Positions 42,885 through 52,061 are shown, numbered from the stretch's first letter. The stretch is 64,000 nt of DNA from Rothia sp. P100 (GCF_023712425.1 NZ_JAMAYG010000003.1:124001-188000), one strand, 5' to 3'. Notes: generated by a model from the letters alone, not told the origin. Made by a program: numbers and translations.

Positions 42885-42899
42885 ACCTGTCTAACAGGT
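42885..42899. promoter_or_regulatory. Operator-like palindrome before the glucosidase gene
   Basis: ACCTGT-CTA-ACAGGT is a perfect palindrome about 92 bp before the glucosidase start. It shares the TGT-N3-ACA core with the palindrome at 42051. Confidence 0.45.
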
Positions 42900-42990
42900 A
42901 AGATTAAAGCTTGCCCAAGTGGCACGCTTTTTCTTTTTCACTACGGACCCATCGCGCCACCAAAGGCATCCACGAGAGCAGTCGAACTTT

Positions 42991-44646
42991 ATGAGCATGC
43001 GCAACGCCGTCATCTACCAGATCTACCCCAAGTCCTTCTATGACTCTACCGGTAGTGGCACCGGCGACTTGCGCGGCATCATCGAGAAGGTTCCATACAT
43101 TACCTCACTCGGTGTAGATATGGTCTGGTTCAACCCCTTCTTCATCTCGCCCCAAAACGACAACGGCTACGACATTGCCGACTACTACAATATTGACCCC
43201 ACCATGGGTAGCATGGCCGATGTTGAAGAACTCATTGCGGCCCTCACAGCAGAGGGCGTTGGTGTCATGTTCGATATGGTGCTCAACCACGTTTCCATCG
43301 AACACGAATGGTTCCAGCGCGCCCTGGCTGGTGAGCAGGAGTACCAGGACTTCTTCTACCTCCGCCCCCTCCAGGAAGACGGATCCCTCCCCACTAACTG
43401 GGAATCCAAGTTTGGTGGCAAGTCCTGGAGCCAGTTTGGTGAAACCGACCTCTACTACCTTCACCTCTACGACACCACCCAGGCAGACCTCAACTGGCAC
43501 AACCCCCGCGTCCGCCAGGAACTCTTCAAGGTCGTCAACTTCTGGGCGGATAAGGGCGTGCGCGGCTTCCGCTTCGACGTCCTGAACGTCATTGGTAAAG
43601 ACACCATTTTGCATGACGCGGCGCCAGGTGAGAACGACAAGCTGCTCTACACCGACACCGAACGAGTGCACCCCTGGGTGCAGGAACTCAACCGGGAAAC
43701 CTTCGGCAGTCTGGAGGGTGCAATCACCGTAGGTGAGATGTCCTCCACCACCATCAAGAGCAGCGTGCGTTACACCAACCCCGCCAACCGCGAGCTAGAT
43801 ATGGTCTTTAGCTTCCACCACCTCAAGGTGGACTACGTGGATGGCCAAAAATGGTCCGATACGCCCTTCCGCTTTATGGAACTCAAGCAGCTACTCACCG
43901 ACTGGGCTGTGGGCATCCAGGCAGGCGGGGGCTGGCAGGCGTCCTTCTTCAATAACCACGACCAGCCGCGCGCCCTCAACCGCTTTGGCGACGCCGGCAC
44001 CTACCGGGTGCAGTCCGCTCAGATGCTGGCCGCGGCCACTCACCTGACCCGAGGCACTCCCTACATCTATATGGGTGAAGAGATTGGTATGACAGACCCT
44101 GTCTATGAGTCCATGGACGACTACGTGGATATCGAGAGCCATAACGCCTACAAGATTCTCTGCAATGAGGGCATTCACCCGGCTGACGCCTTTAAAATTA
44201 TCACCAAGAAATCCCGTGATAATTCGCGTACCCCCATGCAGTGGACGTCCGGAGCTAATGCCGGTTTCACCTCGGGCAAGCCCTGGCTACGCCCCACTTC
44301 ACACGCTGAAATCAATGTTGAGGCTGAGGAGCGCGAGGGGCAGATTCTGCCCTTCTACCGCCGCCTGGTTCAGCTTCGCCACGACATGCCGCTGATCGCG
44401 GAGGGCACCTATGAGCCCTTCGCCCGCGAGCATGAAAGCGTCTACGCTTTTGTGCGCGAACACGAGGGTCAGCGTCTGCTGGTCCTCAATAATTTCTACG
44501 GCACCGAAACTAGCCTCACGATTCCCGTGGCTTTCGCTGCTGGGAGCGTGCTACTCAGCAACTATGGGCAGACCGAGCTAGGCGAAACCCTCACCCTGGC
44601 CCCCTACCAGACTCTGGCAATCCTAGCGGACGAGAAGGCAGCATGA
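42991..44646 (+). CDS. treC: GH13 alpha-glucosidase (trehalose-6-phosphate hydrolase/oligo-1,6-glucosidase type)
   Basis: The 551-residue enzyme is a family 13 glycoside hydrolase of the TreC/MalL subfamily. Catalytic residues are the nucleophile in GFRFDVLN, the acid/base in TVGEM and the transition-state Asp in FNNHDQPR. YQIYPKSFYDSTGSGTGDLRGI is the start block. ATG 42991 (with another ATG two codons later) is chosen; 24 upstream codons are not family sequence. A TreC role would need phosphorylated substrate, which an ABC importer does not supply, so hydrolysis of trehalose or isomaltose-type sugars is equally likely. Confidence 0.87.
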   Translation: MSMRNAVIYQIYPKSFYDSTGSGTGDLRGIIEKVPYITSLGVDMVWFNPFFISPQNDNGYDIADYYNIDPTMGSMADVEELIAALTAEGVGVMFDMVLNHVSIEHEWFQRALAGEQEYQDFFYLRPLQEDGSLPTNWESKFGGKSWSQFGETDLYYLHLYDTTQADLNWHNPRVRQELFKVVNFWADKGVRGFRFDVLNVIGKDTILHDAAPGENDKLLYTDTERVHPWVQELNRETFGSLEGAITVGEMSSTTIKSSVRYTNPANRELDMVFSFHHLKVDYVDGQKWSDTPFRFMELKQLLTDWAVGIQAGGGWQASFFNNHDQPRALNRFGDAGTYRVQSAQMLAAATHLTRGTPYIYMGEEIGMTDPVYESMDDYVDIESHNAYKILCNEGIHPADAFKIITKKSRDNSRTPMQWTSGANAGFTSGKPWLRPTSHAEINVEAEEREGQILPFYRRLVQLRHDMPLIAEGTYEPFAREHESVYAFVREHEGQRLLVLNNFYGTETSLTIPVAFAAGSVLLSNYGQTELGETLTLAPYQTLAILADEKAA

Positions 44647-44689
44647 GGCGCGGCGCGCGTCCCGTGTGCCGCACCCCGGTGCCTGCAGC

Positions 44690-45787
44690 TTAGAGGTACT
44701 CGAAGTTGATCTCGGTCTCTGCATCGAAGAAGGTACAGCGGGTCGGCGCGATTGAAATACGCATTCCCGCTTCGATCTCGTGCTTACCCAAGAGACGAAT
44801 TGCCAGCGAACCGGTGCGCAGAGTGCCAGGAAGCTCACCGGCAGGACGCACGTAGGCGAAGGACTCTGCGCCCAGCTGTTCCACGTGGGTTACATCAACC
44901 GGCACACCGTCATCCTCAATATCCCAGTGTTCGGGGCGGACACCAACGATAACCTGATCCTCTACCTTGCCCACGAATTCCTGGGGAATTGGCACCTCAA
45001 TACCGGGGGCTATCTGAGCGGTGGTCACCGAGCCGGGAATCACTGGAACCTGCTCAATCAGAGCCATCGACGGTGAGCCAATAAAGCCCGCCACGAAGGT
45101 GTTGCCGGGGTGGCGGTAGAGGTGCATGGGTTCATCAACCTGCTGCAAGATGCCATCTTTGAGAACCGCCACGCGGTCGCCCATAGTCATCGCTTCGGTT
45201 TGATCGTGGGTCACATAAATAGTGGTGACGCCCAGTTTGCGTTGCATCTCGGCAATCTGTGCGCGGGTAGAGACACGCAGGCGGGCATCCAGGTTAGACA
45301 AGGGTTCATCCATGAGAAAGACCTGCGGTTCGCGCACAATAGCTCGCCCCATGGCAACACGCTGACGCTGGCCACCGGACATATTGGCGGGTTTGGTGTC
45401 CAGTAAAGGCTCCAGTTCAAGCATGGCCGCAGCGTTCTCTACCCGCCGGTTGATTTCGTCCTTCGTCATACCCGCGTTCTCCAGCGCAAAAGCCATATTC
45501 TGGCGCGCCGTCATATTGGGGTAGAGGGCGTAGGACTGGAAAACCATGGCGACGTCCCGGTCGCGCGGACGCAACTCCGTCACGTCCTTACCGCCAATGA
45601 GCACGCTGCCCTCGTTGACCGGTTCCAAACCGGCGACCATGCGCAGGCAGGTCGATTTGCCGGAGCCAGAAGGCCCAACAAGGGTGAGAAACTCACCGTC
45701 CCGCACGTGAATATTCACGCGGTGCACAGCGGCAGGGCGTGAAGGGTCGTAGATGCGGGAGATGTGCTGAAGTTGGACGTCGACCAT
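44690..45787 (-). CDS. Sugar ABC transporter ATPase (MsmK/UgpC/SugC type)
   Basis: The 365-residue subunit has Walker A (GPSGSGKST), Q-loop (VFQSYALYPNMT), signature (MSGGQRQRVAMGRAI), Walker B (VFLMDEPLSNLD) and the C-terminal OB/TOBE domain (about residues 235-365). These features mark the carbohydrate-importer class that may serve several transporters. It is the last gene of a minus-strand operon with the binding protein and two permeases, and converges with the glucosidase gene. Confidence 0.93.
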   Translation of the reverse strand: MVDVQLQHISRIYDPSRPAAVHRVNIHVRDGEFLTLVGPSGSGKSTCLRMVAGLEPVNEGSVLIGGKDVTELRPRDRDVAMVFQSYALYPNMTARQNMAFALENAGMTKDEINRRVENAAAMLELEPLLDTKPANMSGGQRQRVAMGRAIVREPQVFLMDEPLSNLDARLRVSTRAQIAEMQRKLGVTTIYVTHDQTEAMTMGDRVAVLKDGILQQVDEPMHLYRHPGNTFVAGFIGSPSMALIEQVPVIPGSVTTAQIAPGIEVPIPQEFVGKVEDQVIVGVRPEHWDIEDDGVPVDVTHVEQLGAESFAYVRPAGELPGTLRTGSLAIRLLGKHEIEAGMRISIAPTRCTFFDAETEINFEYL

Positions 45788-45814
45788 GGTTTTCCTCGTA
45801 CTGACGGGCGTGGT

Positions 45815-47116
45815 TTAGAGATGGGGCTTGATGTCGCGGTCGATGACCTTCTGGGTTTCCTCCTGCAGGGAAGAGAGAACCTCAGTAACATCCTGACCTG
45901 CAACGATGCGGTCCAGTGCTCCACCGATACGCTTGCCACCACCATTGACAAAAACACGGGCGTAATCCTGGGACGCAGTATTTTCGCTCAGCTGTTCAAT
46001 GGCGGTGCGGGCGTTGGGGTTCTCATCCAAGAAGGCTGCCTCATCAGGATGCTCGGCGGCGTCCTTACGAACGGGCATGTAACCGGTAGCCTGAGTGAAC
46101 TCAATGGTGCTCTCGGTGCTGGTGAGCCAGTCAATGAACTTAGCTGCCTTAGCCTTGCGCTCATCTGAGATGCCAGCGGGAATCGACAGACCAGCACCAC
46201 CGGTGGGGCAGCCGGGCGCAGGGCCGGGCATAAAGGCGGTGATGAAGGGGACGCTAGCGCTTTCGGTCATGCCGCCCAGAGAGCCGGTGGACGCCAAGGT
46301 CGCAGCGGTGTTACCCATACCAAACTCGTTTTCGGCGTCCTTAGAAATGACGATGTGGCCGGCCTTGACCTGGTCCTGTAAGAACTTAGCTGCTTCTACT
46401 GTCTTCTCGTCAGTGAAGGTGGGATCCCATTCCTTGGAGTAGTGACCGCCGAAGGTCCACATCATGCCCTGGAAGTACCAGTCCAGGTAGTTTGATCCGT
46501 CGGGGATCGACAGAGCCGCCTTACCGCCGTTAGCTTCTAGAAGTTTGGGCGCCCATTCGGCGAATTCCTGCCAGGTTTCGGGGCCGCGGTCGGTGGGCAG
46601 ACCAGCTTTAGCTAACAGATCAGTGTTCAGGTACATGAGGCAGGTTGAGCGTGAGTAGGGTACGCCGTAGTGCTTGCCGTCGTAAACGTAGTCGCCTAGC
46701 AGGGTGTCAACGTAGGTGGAGGTGTCGATACCTTCTGACTCCCAGATATCGTCCAGCGGGGTCGTTGCCTCGGTGAAGGCGAAGTTGAACCAGGTGACAT
46801 CCGATGCAACAACGACATCGGGTAGCTGTCCACCGGACAGAGCTGCGTTGAACTTCTGTGCCAGCTCCTCGTAGTTGGCGCCAGCATCAATGAGTTGCAC
46901 CTGGTTATCGGGGTTATCTGCGTTCCACTGGTCGATAAGCTTCTGCTCAACATCGCGGGAGCTACCGGGGTGGTTTGACCAGAATTGTAGGGGGCCGCTA
47001 GCTTCCTGCCCATCTGAAGATGAGGTGGAAGTGCCGGTTCCGGCGCAAGCGCTCAATAGGGCGGCAGAGAGACCTAGGCCTGAGACGCTCAGCATGTGAC
47101 GGCGTGAGATGTTCAT
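45815..47116 (-). CDS. Sugar ABC transporter substrate-binding lipoprotein
   Basis: The 433-residue protein starts with a Tat-like lipoprotein signal (ISRRHMLSVSG, lipobox LSAC). The body has the SBP_bac_1 pattern: LQFWSNHPGSSRDVEQKLIDQWNADNP, DVVVASDVTWFNFAFT and RSTCLMYLNTDLLAKAGLP. It binds oligosaccharides or disaccharides outside the membrane. Context with TreR and the glucosidase suggests trehalose or an alpha-glucoside. It sits between the permease genes and the ATPase gene. Confidence 0.92.
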   Translation of the reverse strand: MNISRRHMLSVSGLGLSAALLSACAGTGTSTSSSDGQEASGPLQFWSNHPGSSRDVEQKLIDQWNADNPDNQVQLIDAGANYEELAQKFNAALSGGQLPDVVVASDVTWFNFAFTEATTPLDDIWESEGIDTSTYVDTLLGDYVYDGKHYGVPYSRSTCLMYLNTDLLAKAGLPTDRGPETWQEFAEWAPKLLEANGGKAALSIPDGSNYLDWYFQGMMWTFGGHYSKEWDPTFTDEKTVEAAKFLQDQVKAGHIVISKDAENEFGMGNTAATLASTGSLGGMTESASVPFITAFMPGPAPGCPTGGAGLSIPAGISDERKAKAAKFIDWLTSTESTIEFTQATGYMPVRKDAAEHPDEAAFLDENPNARTAIEQLSENTASQDYARVFVNGGGKRIGGALDRIVAGQDVTEVLSSLQEETQKVIDRDIKPHL

Positions 47117-47186
47117 GTATTCTCCTGTGAGGTAAGAAGAGGTGAGTTGTTGGGTGGGGGCTTAAGAGATGCAGGTGGCAGGCGGT

Positions 47187-48149
47187 TTAGCCCTTGACTG
47201 CACCTGCAGTGAGACCCTTAATCATGGATCGCTGCAGGAGAAGGAAGACGAGAATCATGGGCAGGGTTGCCAGAATGGTGCCCGCCATGACGGGGCCCCA
47301 GTTGGTGAGACCCTCATTGTTTTGAAGCAGGGTCAGGCCGATTTGCAGGGGCGCCACACGCCCGGTGTCCGAGATAAGGAAGGGCCAGAGGTACTGGTTC
47401 CATTCATTGACCGAGGTGATGAGGATAAAAGCCATCAGGGTAGGCCAGGACATGGGCAGGACGACCTTGAAAAGGGTCTTGAAGAAGCCCGCGCCGTCCA
47501 TGGTTGCCGCTTCCATAATCTCAGCCGGTAGGGAGCGGAAGTGGTTGCGCATGAGGAAGGTACCGAAAGCAACGCCGGCCAGGGGCACGATAATACCTGT
47601 AAAGGTGTCACGCCAGCCCAGCTGAGAGACTAGGGCGTAGTTAGAGATAATGGTGATTTCGTTGGGTACCATCAAGGTGCCAATCACCAAGAAGAAGAGG
47701 GCATTGACGCCGGGGAATTTTATAAAGGCAAAGGCGTAAGCGCTGAGCACTCCCAGAGACACCTTGATGACCACCAGAATCGAGGTGATGATGATGGAGT
47801 TCATCAGGTACTGGTCAAAGTTGAGGGTGTTCCAGACGTAGGAGAAGTTCTGCGGAACCCAAACGCTGGGAACCCACTTGATAGGGTCAGCGTAGATATC
47901 GGCGTGATTCTTCAACGAAGTGATGACCACGAAGTAGAGGGGCAGGGCGATTACCAGGGCGGCAATGATGGCACCGGCGTAGCCACCGATTTTGCTCAGT
48001 GGGCTAATACCCAGAGCCACCTGTTGCCGTGACTTTTCTTTGCGTACTTTGGTCTTACCCGTAGCTTTAGAGCCGCGGCTGGCGGTCTCTTTTTTGGCAA
48101 CAGGCGGGATGACCTGTTTGAAGGCGTCCTCAGAACGATGAGTGTTCAT
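47187..48149 (-). CDS. Sugar ABC transporter permease (MalG type)
   Basis: The 320-residue protein has six hydrophobic segments after a polar N-terminal tail of about 60 residues (rich in Lys/Arg/Ser). The EAA loop reads EIMEAATMDGAGFFKTLFKVVLPMSWPTLMAF. It pairs with the MalF-type partner encoded 3 bp upstream. The N-terminal tail is longer than usual. Confidence 0.92.
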   Translation of the reverse strand: MNTHRSEDAFKQVIPPVAKKETASRGSKATGKTKVRKEKSRQQVALGISPLSKIGGYAGAIIAALVIALPLYFVVITSLKNHADIYADPIKWVPSVWVPQNFSYVWNTLNFDQYLMNSIIITSILVVIKVSLGVLSAYAFAFIKFPGVNALFFLVIGTLMVPNEITIISNYALVSQLGWRDTFTGIIVPLAGVAFGTFLMRNHFRSLPAEIMEAATMDGAGFFKTLFKVVLPMSWPTLMAFILITSVNEWNQYLWPFLISDTGRVAPLQIGLTLLQNNEGLTNWGPVMAGTILATLPMILVFLLLQRSMIKGLTAGAVKG

Positions 48150-48152
48150 GGC

Positions 48153-49094
48153 TTACTTATCCCTTTCCTGCATACGAACCTGAACCACGGTGATAACTAG
48201 AACCGCCAAGAACATGATGGTTGCAATGGCAGCACCGTAGCCTGCACGGGAATTAACGAAGGTCTCCTGATAGACCTGGTAAACCAGGGTGGTGGTGGAG
48301 GTTTCCAGGGGGCCACCGCGGGTCATCACGTTGATGATGTCGAAGACCTGTAAGGAGTTCAGTAGCACGGTGATGGAGAGGAAGAAGGTAGTGGGACGCA
48401 GCTGCGGCAAGGTGACCTTGAAAAACTTGCGGAGGCGCGGGGTGCGGTCAATTTCTGCCGCTTCATCGAGATCTTTACGCAGACCCTGCAAGGCGGCGAG
48501 GTAAATGACGAAGGTATAGCCCAGGTTTTTCCAGATATAGGTGGTCGTAATCATGAACAGGGCCCAGTTGGGGTTGGTGTAGAACTGGGGCGAGTCAAGA
48601 CCGACCCTGCCAAGAAGGTCTTGAATCAGACCGTAGCCGGGGTCAAAGACAAACTGGAAGGCAACACCAACCGCCGCACCCGAAATAACGTAGGGGGCAA
48701 AGACCAGCGAGCGGACCGCGTTGCGCCCCCTGAGGGGGCGGTCCAGTAGCAACGCCAAAGCAAGACCAAGAACCATCGATCCAGCAACAGCAGCCACCGT
48801 GAAGATGGCGGTCTGCAGGACGATTTGCCAGCTGACGGGGTTTTGTGCCCATTCGATGTAGTTATCAAGACCGACGAAGGTGGCTGGGCGCGTGGAGGCG
48901 ATGTTCCAGTTATAGAACGACAAACGAATGTTATCGATCAGGGGTCGGTAAGTGAAGACCAGTAGCAGGATCAGGTTGGGCAAAACCAGGGCAAGACCCA
49001 GCAGGGTTGCCTTGGTTCCGCGCTTGTATTTACGCTGGGGCGGTTCGTGGGTGAGAGTCGAATTTTCGAGTCCAGGAATGGTAGGTGCGGTCAC
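48153..49094 (-). CDS. Sugar ABC transporter permease (MalF type)
   Basis: The 313-residue permease has six hydrophobic segments and the EAA loop DEAAEIDRTPRLRKFFKVTLPQLRPTTFFL. It is the first gene of the minus-strand operon, with the start about 35 bp from the window's only promoter-sized gap in front of it. The unusual order (two permeases, binding protein, ATPase) differs from the common binding-protein-first layout. Confidence 0.92.
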   Translation of the reverse strand: MTAPTIPGLENSTLTHEPPQRKYKRGTKATLLGLALVLPNLILLLVFTYRPLIDNIRLSFYNWNIASTRPATFVGLDNYIEWAQNPVSWQIVLQTAIFTVAAVAGSMVLGLALALLLDRPLRGRNAVRSLVFAPYVISGAAVGVAFQFVFDPGYGLIQDLLGRVGLDSPQFYTNPNWALFMITTTYIWKNLGYTFVIYLAALQGLRKDLDEAAEIDRTPRLRKFFKVTLPQLRPTTFFLSITVLLNSLQVFDIINVMTRGGPLETSTTTLVYQVYQETFVNSRAGYGAAIATIMFLAVLVITVVQVRMQERDK

Positions 49095-49235
49095 ATAGCT
49101 GAATTTATCCTAAAAAAATGAACAGATAGTGTATTGCATCACTCTGGCAACTAAATCGTGTCGCACTTTTAGGTTACTTCACCGGTCAGCATTCACCCCT
49201 GTAGCCAGTGCGCCCAGCCGTCCTGGTGCAGCACT

Positions 49236-50777
49236 CTACATTTTGACGCTGCGCAGAGTTCGCAGAGCCACAAGAGCTGCGAGCACCATGACCGCCGCAC
49301 CGATTAGGGAGGTGTAGACCGCTCCAGAGTCGAAGGCATGACGGGCTGAATCCAATAGTTGCTCAGCCAGGGCAGGTTCTAGATGCTGGGCAACGCTGGT
49401 GGCCCCACCCAAGGTTTCACGGGCCGCGTCAGCTGCAGCGGTGTCTACCCCTTCTGGCACAACCACCCGAGCAGCATATACCGCGTTCAGAATGGAGCCC
49501 AGCACGGCGGTGCCCATCACCGAACCGGTTTCGTAAGCAGTCTCAGAGATAGCGGACGCCGCTCCCGCCTTGGGTGCGGGAACACTGGTCATAATGATGT
49601 CATTGGAGAGAGTCTCGGCCATACCGATACCTGCACCCAGCAAAGCGAAAGCTAGAATGATACCCAGATCAGACTCCACCCGTGCCGAGTAGGCTACCAG
49701 CGCGAAGGCTAGCGAGCTGAGCATCAGCGCAAAAGCCACCACATGAGAGGGTTTAAAGCGCTTGACCATTCTGACCACCAACAGCCCCATAATCACCGTC
49801 GTGGCAAGCCCGGGCAGCAGCAAGAAGCTTGCCTGCAGGGGTGAATGTCCGCTGACCAGCTGCATATGCTGAGAGACAAAGTACAAGAAGCCAACCAGAG
49901 CAAAGACCGCCAGTAGATTGGCGGCTACCGCACCCGAGAAACGCGGGTTGGTGAAAAGGCGGACGTCCAACATGGGGTTGTTGCGTGCCAGCTGGCGGCG
50001 AGTGAAAAGCACACCTGCGATCACTGCCACCACTAGGGTGAGCGCGGTTTGCAGATCAAACCCAGCGGTCGCAAAGTGCTTGATGGAGTAGACCAGCGGT
50101 GCCATGGTTAGCATGACCAAAGCGATAGAGAGCGGGTCAATAGCACCGGGGTTAGGATCTTTAGATTCAGGCAACACCAGGGGCCCGGCAATGAGTAGAG
50201 GCAGGAGCACCGGTACTGCCATCAAGAAAATTGAGCCCCAGCTGAAGTGTTCAAGAAGCACTCCACCCACGATAGGGCCCAAGGCAGCGCCACCTGAGAA
50301 ACCCGCAGCCCAAATAGCGATAGCGGTGCGACGCTCAACAGCGTCTTCAAACATATTTCTGATAATGGAAAGGGTGGCGGGCATCAGCATGGCTCCGAAT
50401 AGGCCCATAGCGGCACGGGCTGCGATGAGCCAGTCAGCTGTGGGGGCGAAGGCAGCAGCTGCCGAGATGACAGTGAAACCCGTGCCACCGACCAGCAGCA
50501 GACGGCGGCGGCCCAGGCGGTCCCCCAGACTACCGGCTGGCACCAGTAGACCCGCGAGAATGAGCGGGTAGATATCGGTAATCCACAGCAGCTGGGCGCC
50601 CGTGGGATTAAGCTGTGCAGAAATGACCGGCAAGGCAAAGGAAAGCACAGTGTTATCAACAGACACCAAAAGCACCGGTAGCATCAGCACCGCTAATGCC
50701 CACCAGCGTTTGGGGTAGGGCGTTGTTGAGACGGGGTTCACGGCTGGGATTTGGCCGGTTGCCGAGCGCATGGGCAC
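49236..50777 (-). CDS. MFS drug/multidrug exporter of the DHA2 (14-helix) family
   Basis: The 513-residue transporter shows the first-helix motif SVDNTVLSFALPVISAQL, the loop motif GSLGDRLGRRRLLL, and motif C-like GAALGPIVGGVLLEHFSW. The length and spacing fit the 14-segment QacA/SmvA group of proton-coupled antiporters for lipophilic cations and drugs. It is divergent from a TetR regulator 91 bp away whose candidate operator lies between them, so drug-inducible control is likely. Confidence 0.92.
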   Translation of the reverse strand: MPMRSATGQIPAVNPVSTTPYPKRWWALAVLMLPVLLVSVDNTVLSFALPVISAQLNPTGAQLLWITDIYPLILAGLLVPAGSLGDRLGRRRLLLVGGTGFTVISAAAAFAPTADWLIAARAAMGLFGAMLMPATLSIIRNMFEDAVERRTAIAIWAAGFSGGAALGPIVGGVLLEHFSWGSIFLMAVPVLLPLLIAGPLVLPESKDPNPGAIDPLSIALVMLTMAPLVYSIKHFATAGFDLQTALTLVVAVIAGVLFTRRQLARNNPMLDVRLFTNPRFSGAVAANLLAVFALVGFLYFVSQHMQLVSGHSPLQASFLLLPGLATTVIMGLLVVRMVKRFKPSHVVAFALMLSSLAFALVAYSARVESDLGIILAFALLGAGIGMAETLSNDIIMTSVPAPKAGAASAISETAYETGSVMGTAVLGSILNAVYAARVVVPEGVDTAAADAARETLGGATSVAQHLEPALAEQLLDSARHAFDSGAVYTSLIGAAVMVLAALVALRTLRSVKM

Positions 50778-50819
50778 CTCAATACTCTAGGGGTTAGTGA
50801 TTCCTACCCAAGATACTGT

Positions 50820-50833
50820 ACCGTCTGGACGGT
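50820..50833. promoter_or_regulatory. Candidate TetR operator
   Basis: ACCGTC-TG-GACGGT is a perfect 14-base palindrome between the divergent MFS and TetR genes. It lies 36 bp before the TetR start and 43 bp before the MFS start. This is the expected position for the operator of the TetR protein. Confidence 0.6.
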
Positions 50834-50868
50834 TCTACATCAAGGGTTTTGCGTGTACCCTGGAATAC

Positions 50869-51438
50869 ATGAGTGCACGCGAAAAGATATTGGATGCCTA
50901 CGAGAGAGTGCTTGTTGAGAACGGCGAACGCGCCGCTACTTTAGAGGCCATAGCTAAAGCTGCAAGTGTCTCCAAGGGGGGTTTGCTCTACCACTTCAAG
51001 GACAAGCGGGCTCTGGCATCTGGGCTTTTGCAGCGCCTTGAGACCCTGGCTGAACAAGACGCAGTTCTTATGAGCCAGGACCCCGCTGGGGCCACCGACT
51101 ATTATGTGCGTACCTCGGTCTGGCAGGACTCGCCTCTGGACCGAACCATCATTTCAGTTACGCGCCTGGGCAATGATTTTCAACCAGCGGTGAATACCGC
51201 CATGAAGCGGGTGCAAGACCGCTGGCTCAGTCTGCTTGAGGATGAGGTGAAGGACCCCCACGTTGCGCGGGCGATTTTGCTGATTGGGGACGGCCTCTAC
51301 TACAACGCGGTGCTATCACAGGCAGGGGATAGCAGCGAGAAAGCAACCTCAGCACAGGGGCAGAGCCCCTCCCCCAGCCCAGCAGATATCAAAGGTCTAC
51401 TGGGGGCTATCAGCAAACTAGTAGGCAATGCAGCCTAG
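50869..51438 (+). CDS. TetR-family transcriptional regulator
   Basis: The 189-residue protein has the TetR helix-turn-helix AREKILDAYERVLVENGERAATLEAIAKAASVSKGGLLYHFKDKRAL at the N-terminus. ATG 50869 is used because the first 24 codons of the longer frame overlap the operator region and are not family sequence. The C-terminal half is a ligand domain of the TetR_C type. Divergence from an MFS exporter suggests it represses it. A low-complexity segment (SAQGQSPSPSPA) lies near the end. Confidence 0.88.
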   Translation: MSAREKILDAYERVLVENGERAATLEAIAKAASVSKGGLLYHFKDKRALASGLLQRLETLAEQDAVLMSQDPAGATDYYVRTSVWQDSPLDRTIISVTRLGNDFQPAVNTAMKRVQDRWLSLLEDEVKDPHVARAILLIGDGLYYNAVLSQAGDSSEKATSAQGQSPSPSPADIKGLLGAISKLVGNAA

Positions 51439-51559
51439 AGCTGCTCAGGCAACCCATAGATCCTGAGCTTCTACAATAACTAACCTATTGGTGAAGATGA
51501 GTACCTTATAGCAGTGATGCCGGGTGGCTTCCCTTGGCTCTCAGCTCTCTTCCGTTGGG

Positions 51560-51739
51560 CTACCGCCATCTCTCCCACCACTGCTGTAGCACCGCTGAGT
51601 TAGTCATTTCCTCATCTGAGAATTTTTTAGACCTATTCTCTTGGCCATGGATGGCATCATGCACACCTTCCATACGCTCATCCAGCTCAGCTGTTACGCG
51701 AGCATTTTGGGTCAGTCCTTTAACTAGGTATTCAGGCAC
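51560..51739 (-). CDS. Small hypothetical protein or gene fragment
   Basis: A 59-codon minus-strand frame from GTG 51739 to TAG 51560 encodes a hydrophilic, helix-rich peptide containing QNARVTAELDERMEGVHDA and ending TNSAVLQQWWERWR. Composition looks protein-like, unlike the antiparallel 76-codon frame. A stop lies directly upstream and no good ribosome-binding site is seen, so it may be the 3' end of a decayed gene. No family is recognised. Function unknown. Confidence 0.35.
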   Translation of the reverse strand: MPEYLVKGLTQNARVTAELDERMEGVHDAIHGQENRSKKFSDEEMTNSAVLQQWWERWR

Positions 51740-51849
51740 AGGGAAAGGCTATTCTTCCCGCTAAATCATTACACCCCACCCTTAATGTGGTGTGCCCTGG
51801 TTCATAATTCTTCATACCTAGACTTTTCACGTCATCCTCTGTCTTTCGT

Positions 51850-51879
51850 TTGCCAACCCCTACGAGGCATGATTAGAGT
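51850..51879 (+). promoter_or_regulatory. Promoter of the metNI operon leader
   Basis: TTGCCA (51850-51855) and TAGAGT (51874-51879) are 18 bp apart, about 15 bp before P1 of the riboswitch. Unlike the ssu and acs leaders, this promoter has a recognisable -35. Confidence 0.5.
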
Positions 51880-51893
51880 CAAACCCAACAAAA

Positions 51894-51979
51894 CCATCAA
51901 GAGCGACCGAGAGACCTGGCTCAGTGACGTCGCAGCAACCAGCCCTTTGAGGCCCGGTGCTCCCGCCAGGAGGCGATGG
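51894..51979 (+). ncRNA. SAM-I (S-box) riboswitch upstream of the metN operon
   Basis: P1 is CCATC/GATGG, P2 pairs GCGAC with GTCGC and contains the GA-rich kink-turn bases, GCAACC precedes a short P3 and GGTGCT follows it. The match to the ssu element is close. Unlike the other two S-boxes, P1 is 83 bp from the start codon. A separate hairpin at 52036-52053 includes the Shine-Dalgarno, so control is probably translational through a sequestering stem. Confidence 0.88.
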
Positions 51980-52035
51980 AATCCCTTTTCCGCTCCGGCC
52001 TCCCCTCTGGATAGGCTTATGCTGTTCTAGGTTTC

Positions 52036-52053
52036 CCTCGCATGACTACGAGG
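52036..52053 (+). promoter_or_regulatory. Ribosome-binding-site sequestering hairpin of metN
   Basis: CCTCG (52036-52040) pairs with CGAGG (52049-52053). The second arm runs into AGGAG (52051-52055), the ribosome-binding site of the GTG start at 52062. This is a plausible expression platform for the upstream SAM-I aptamer. Confidence 0.55.
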
Positions 52054-52061
52054 AGTAAACA

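Noticed and set aside
51534-51764. 76-codon plus-strand frame in the metN leader region
   Set aside because: Serine/cysteine-rich composition unlike the neighbours; the minus-strand frame at 51560-51739 is more protein-like.
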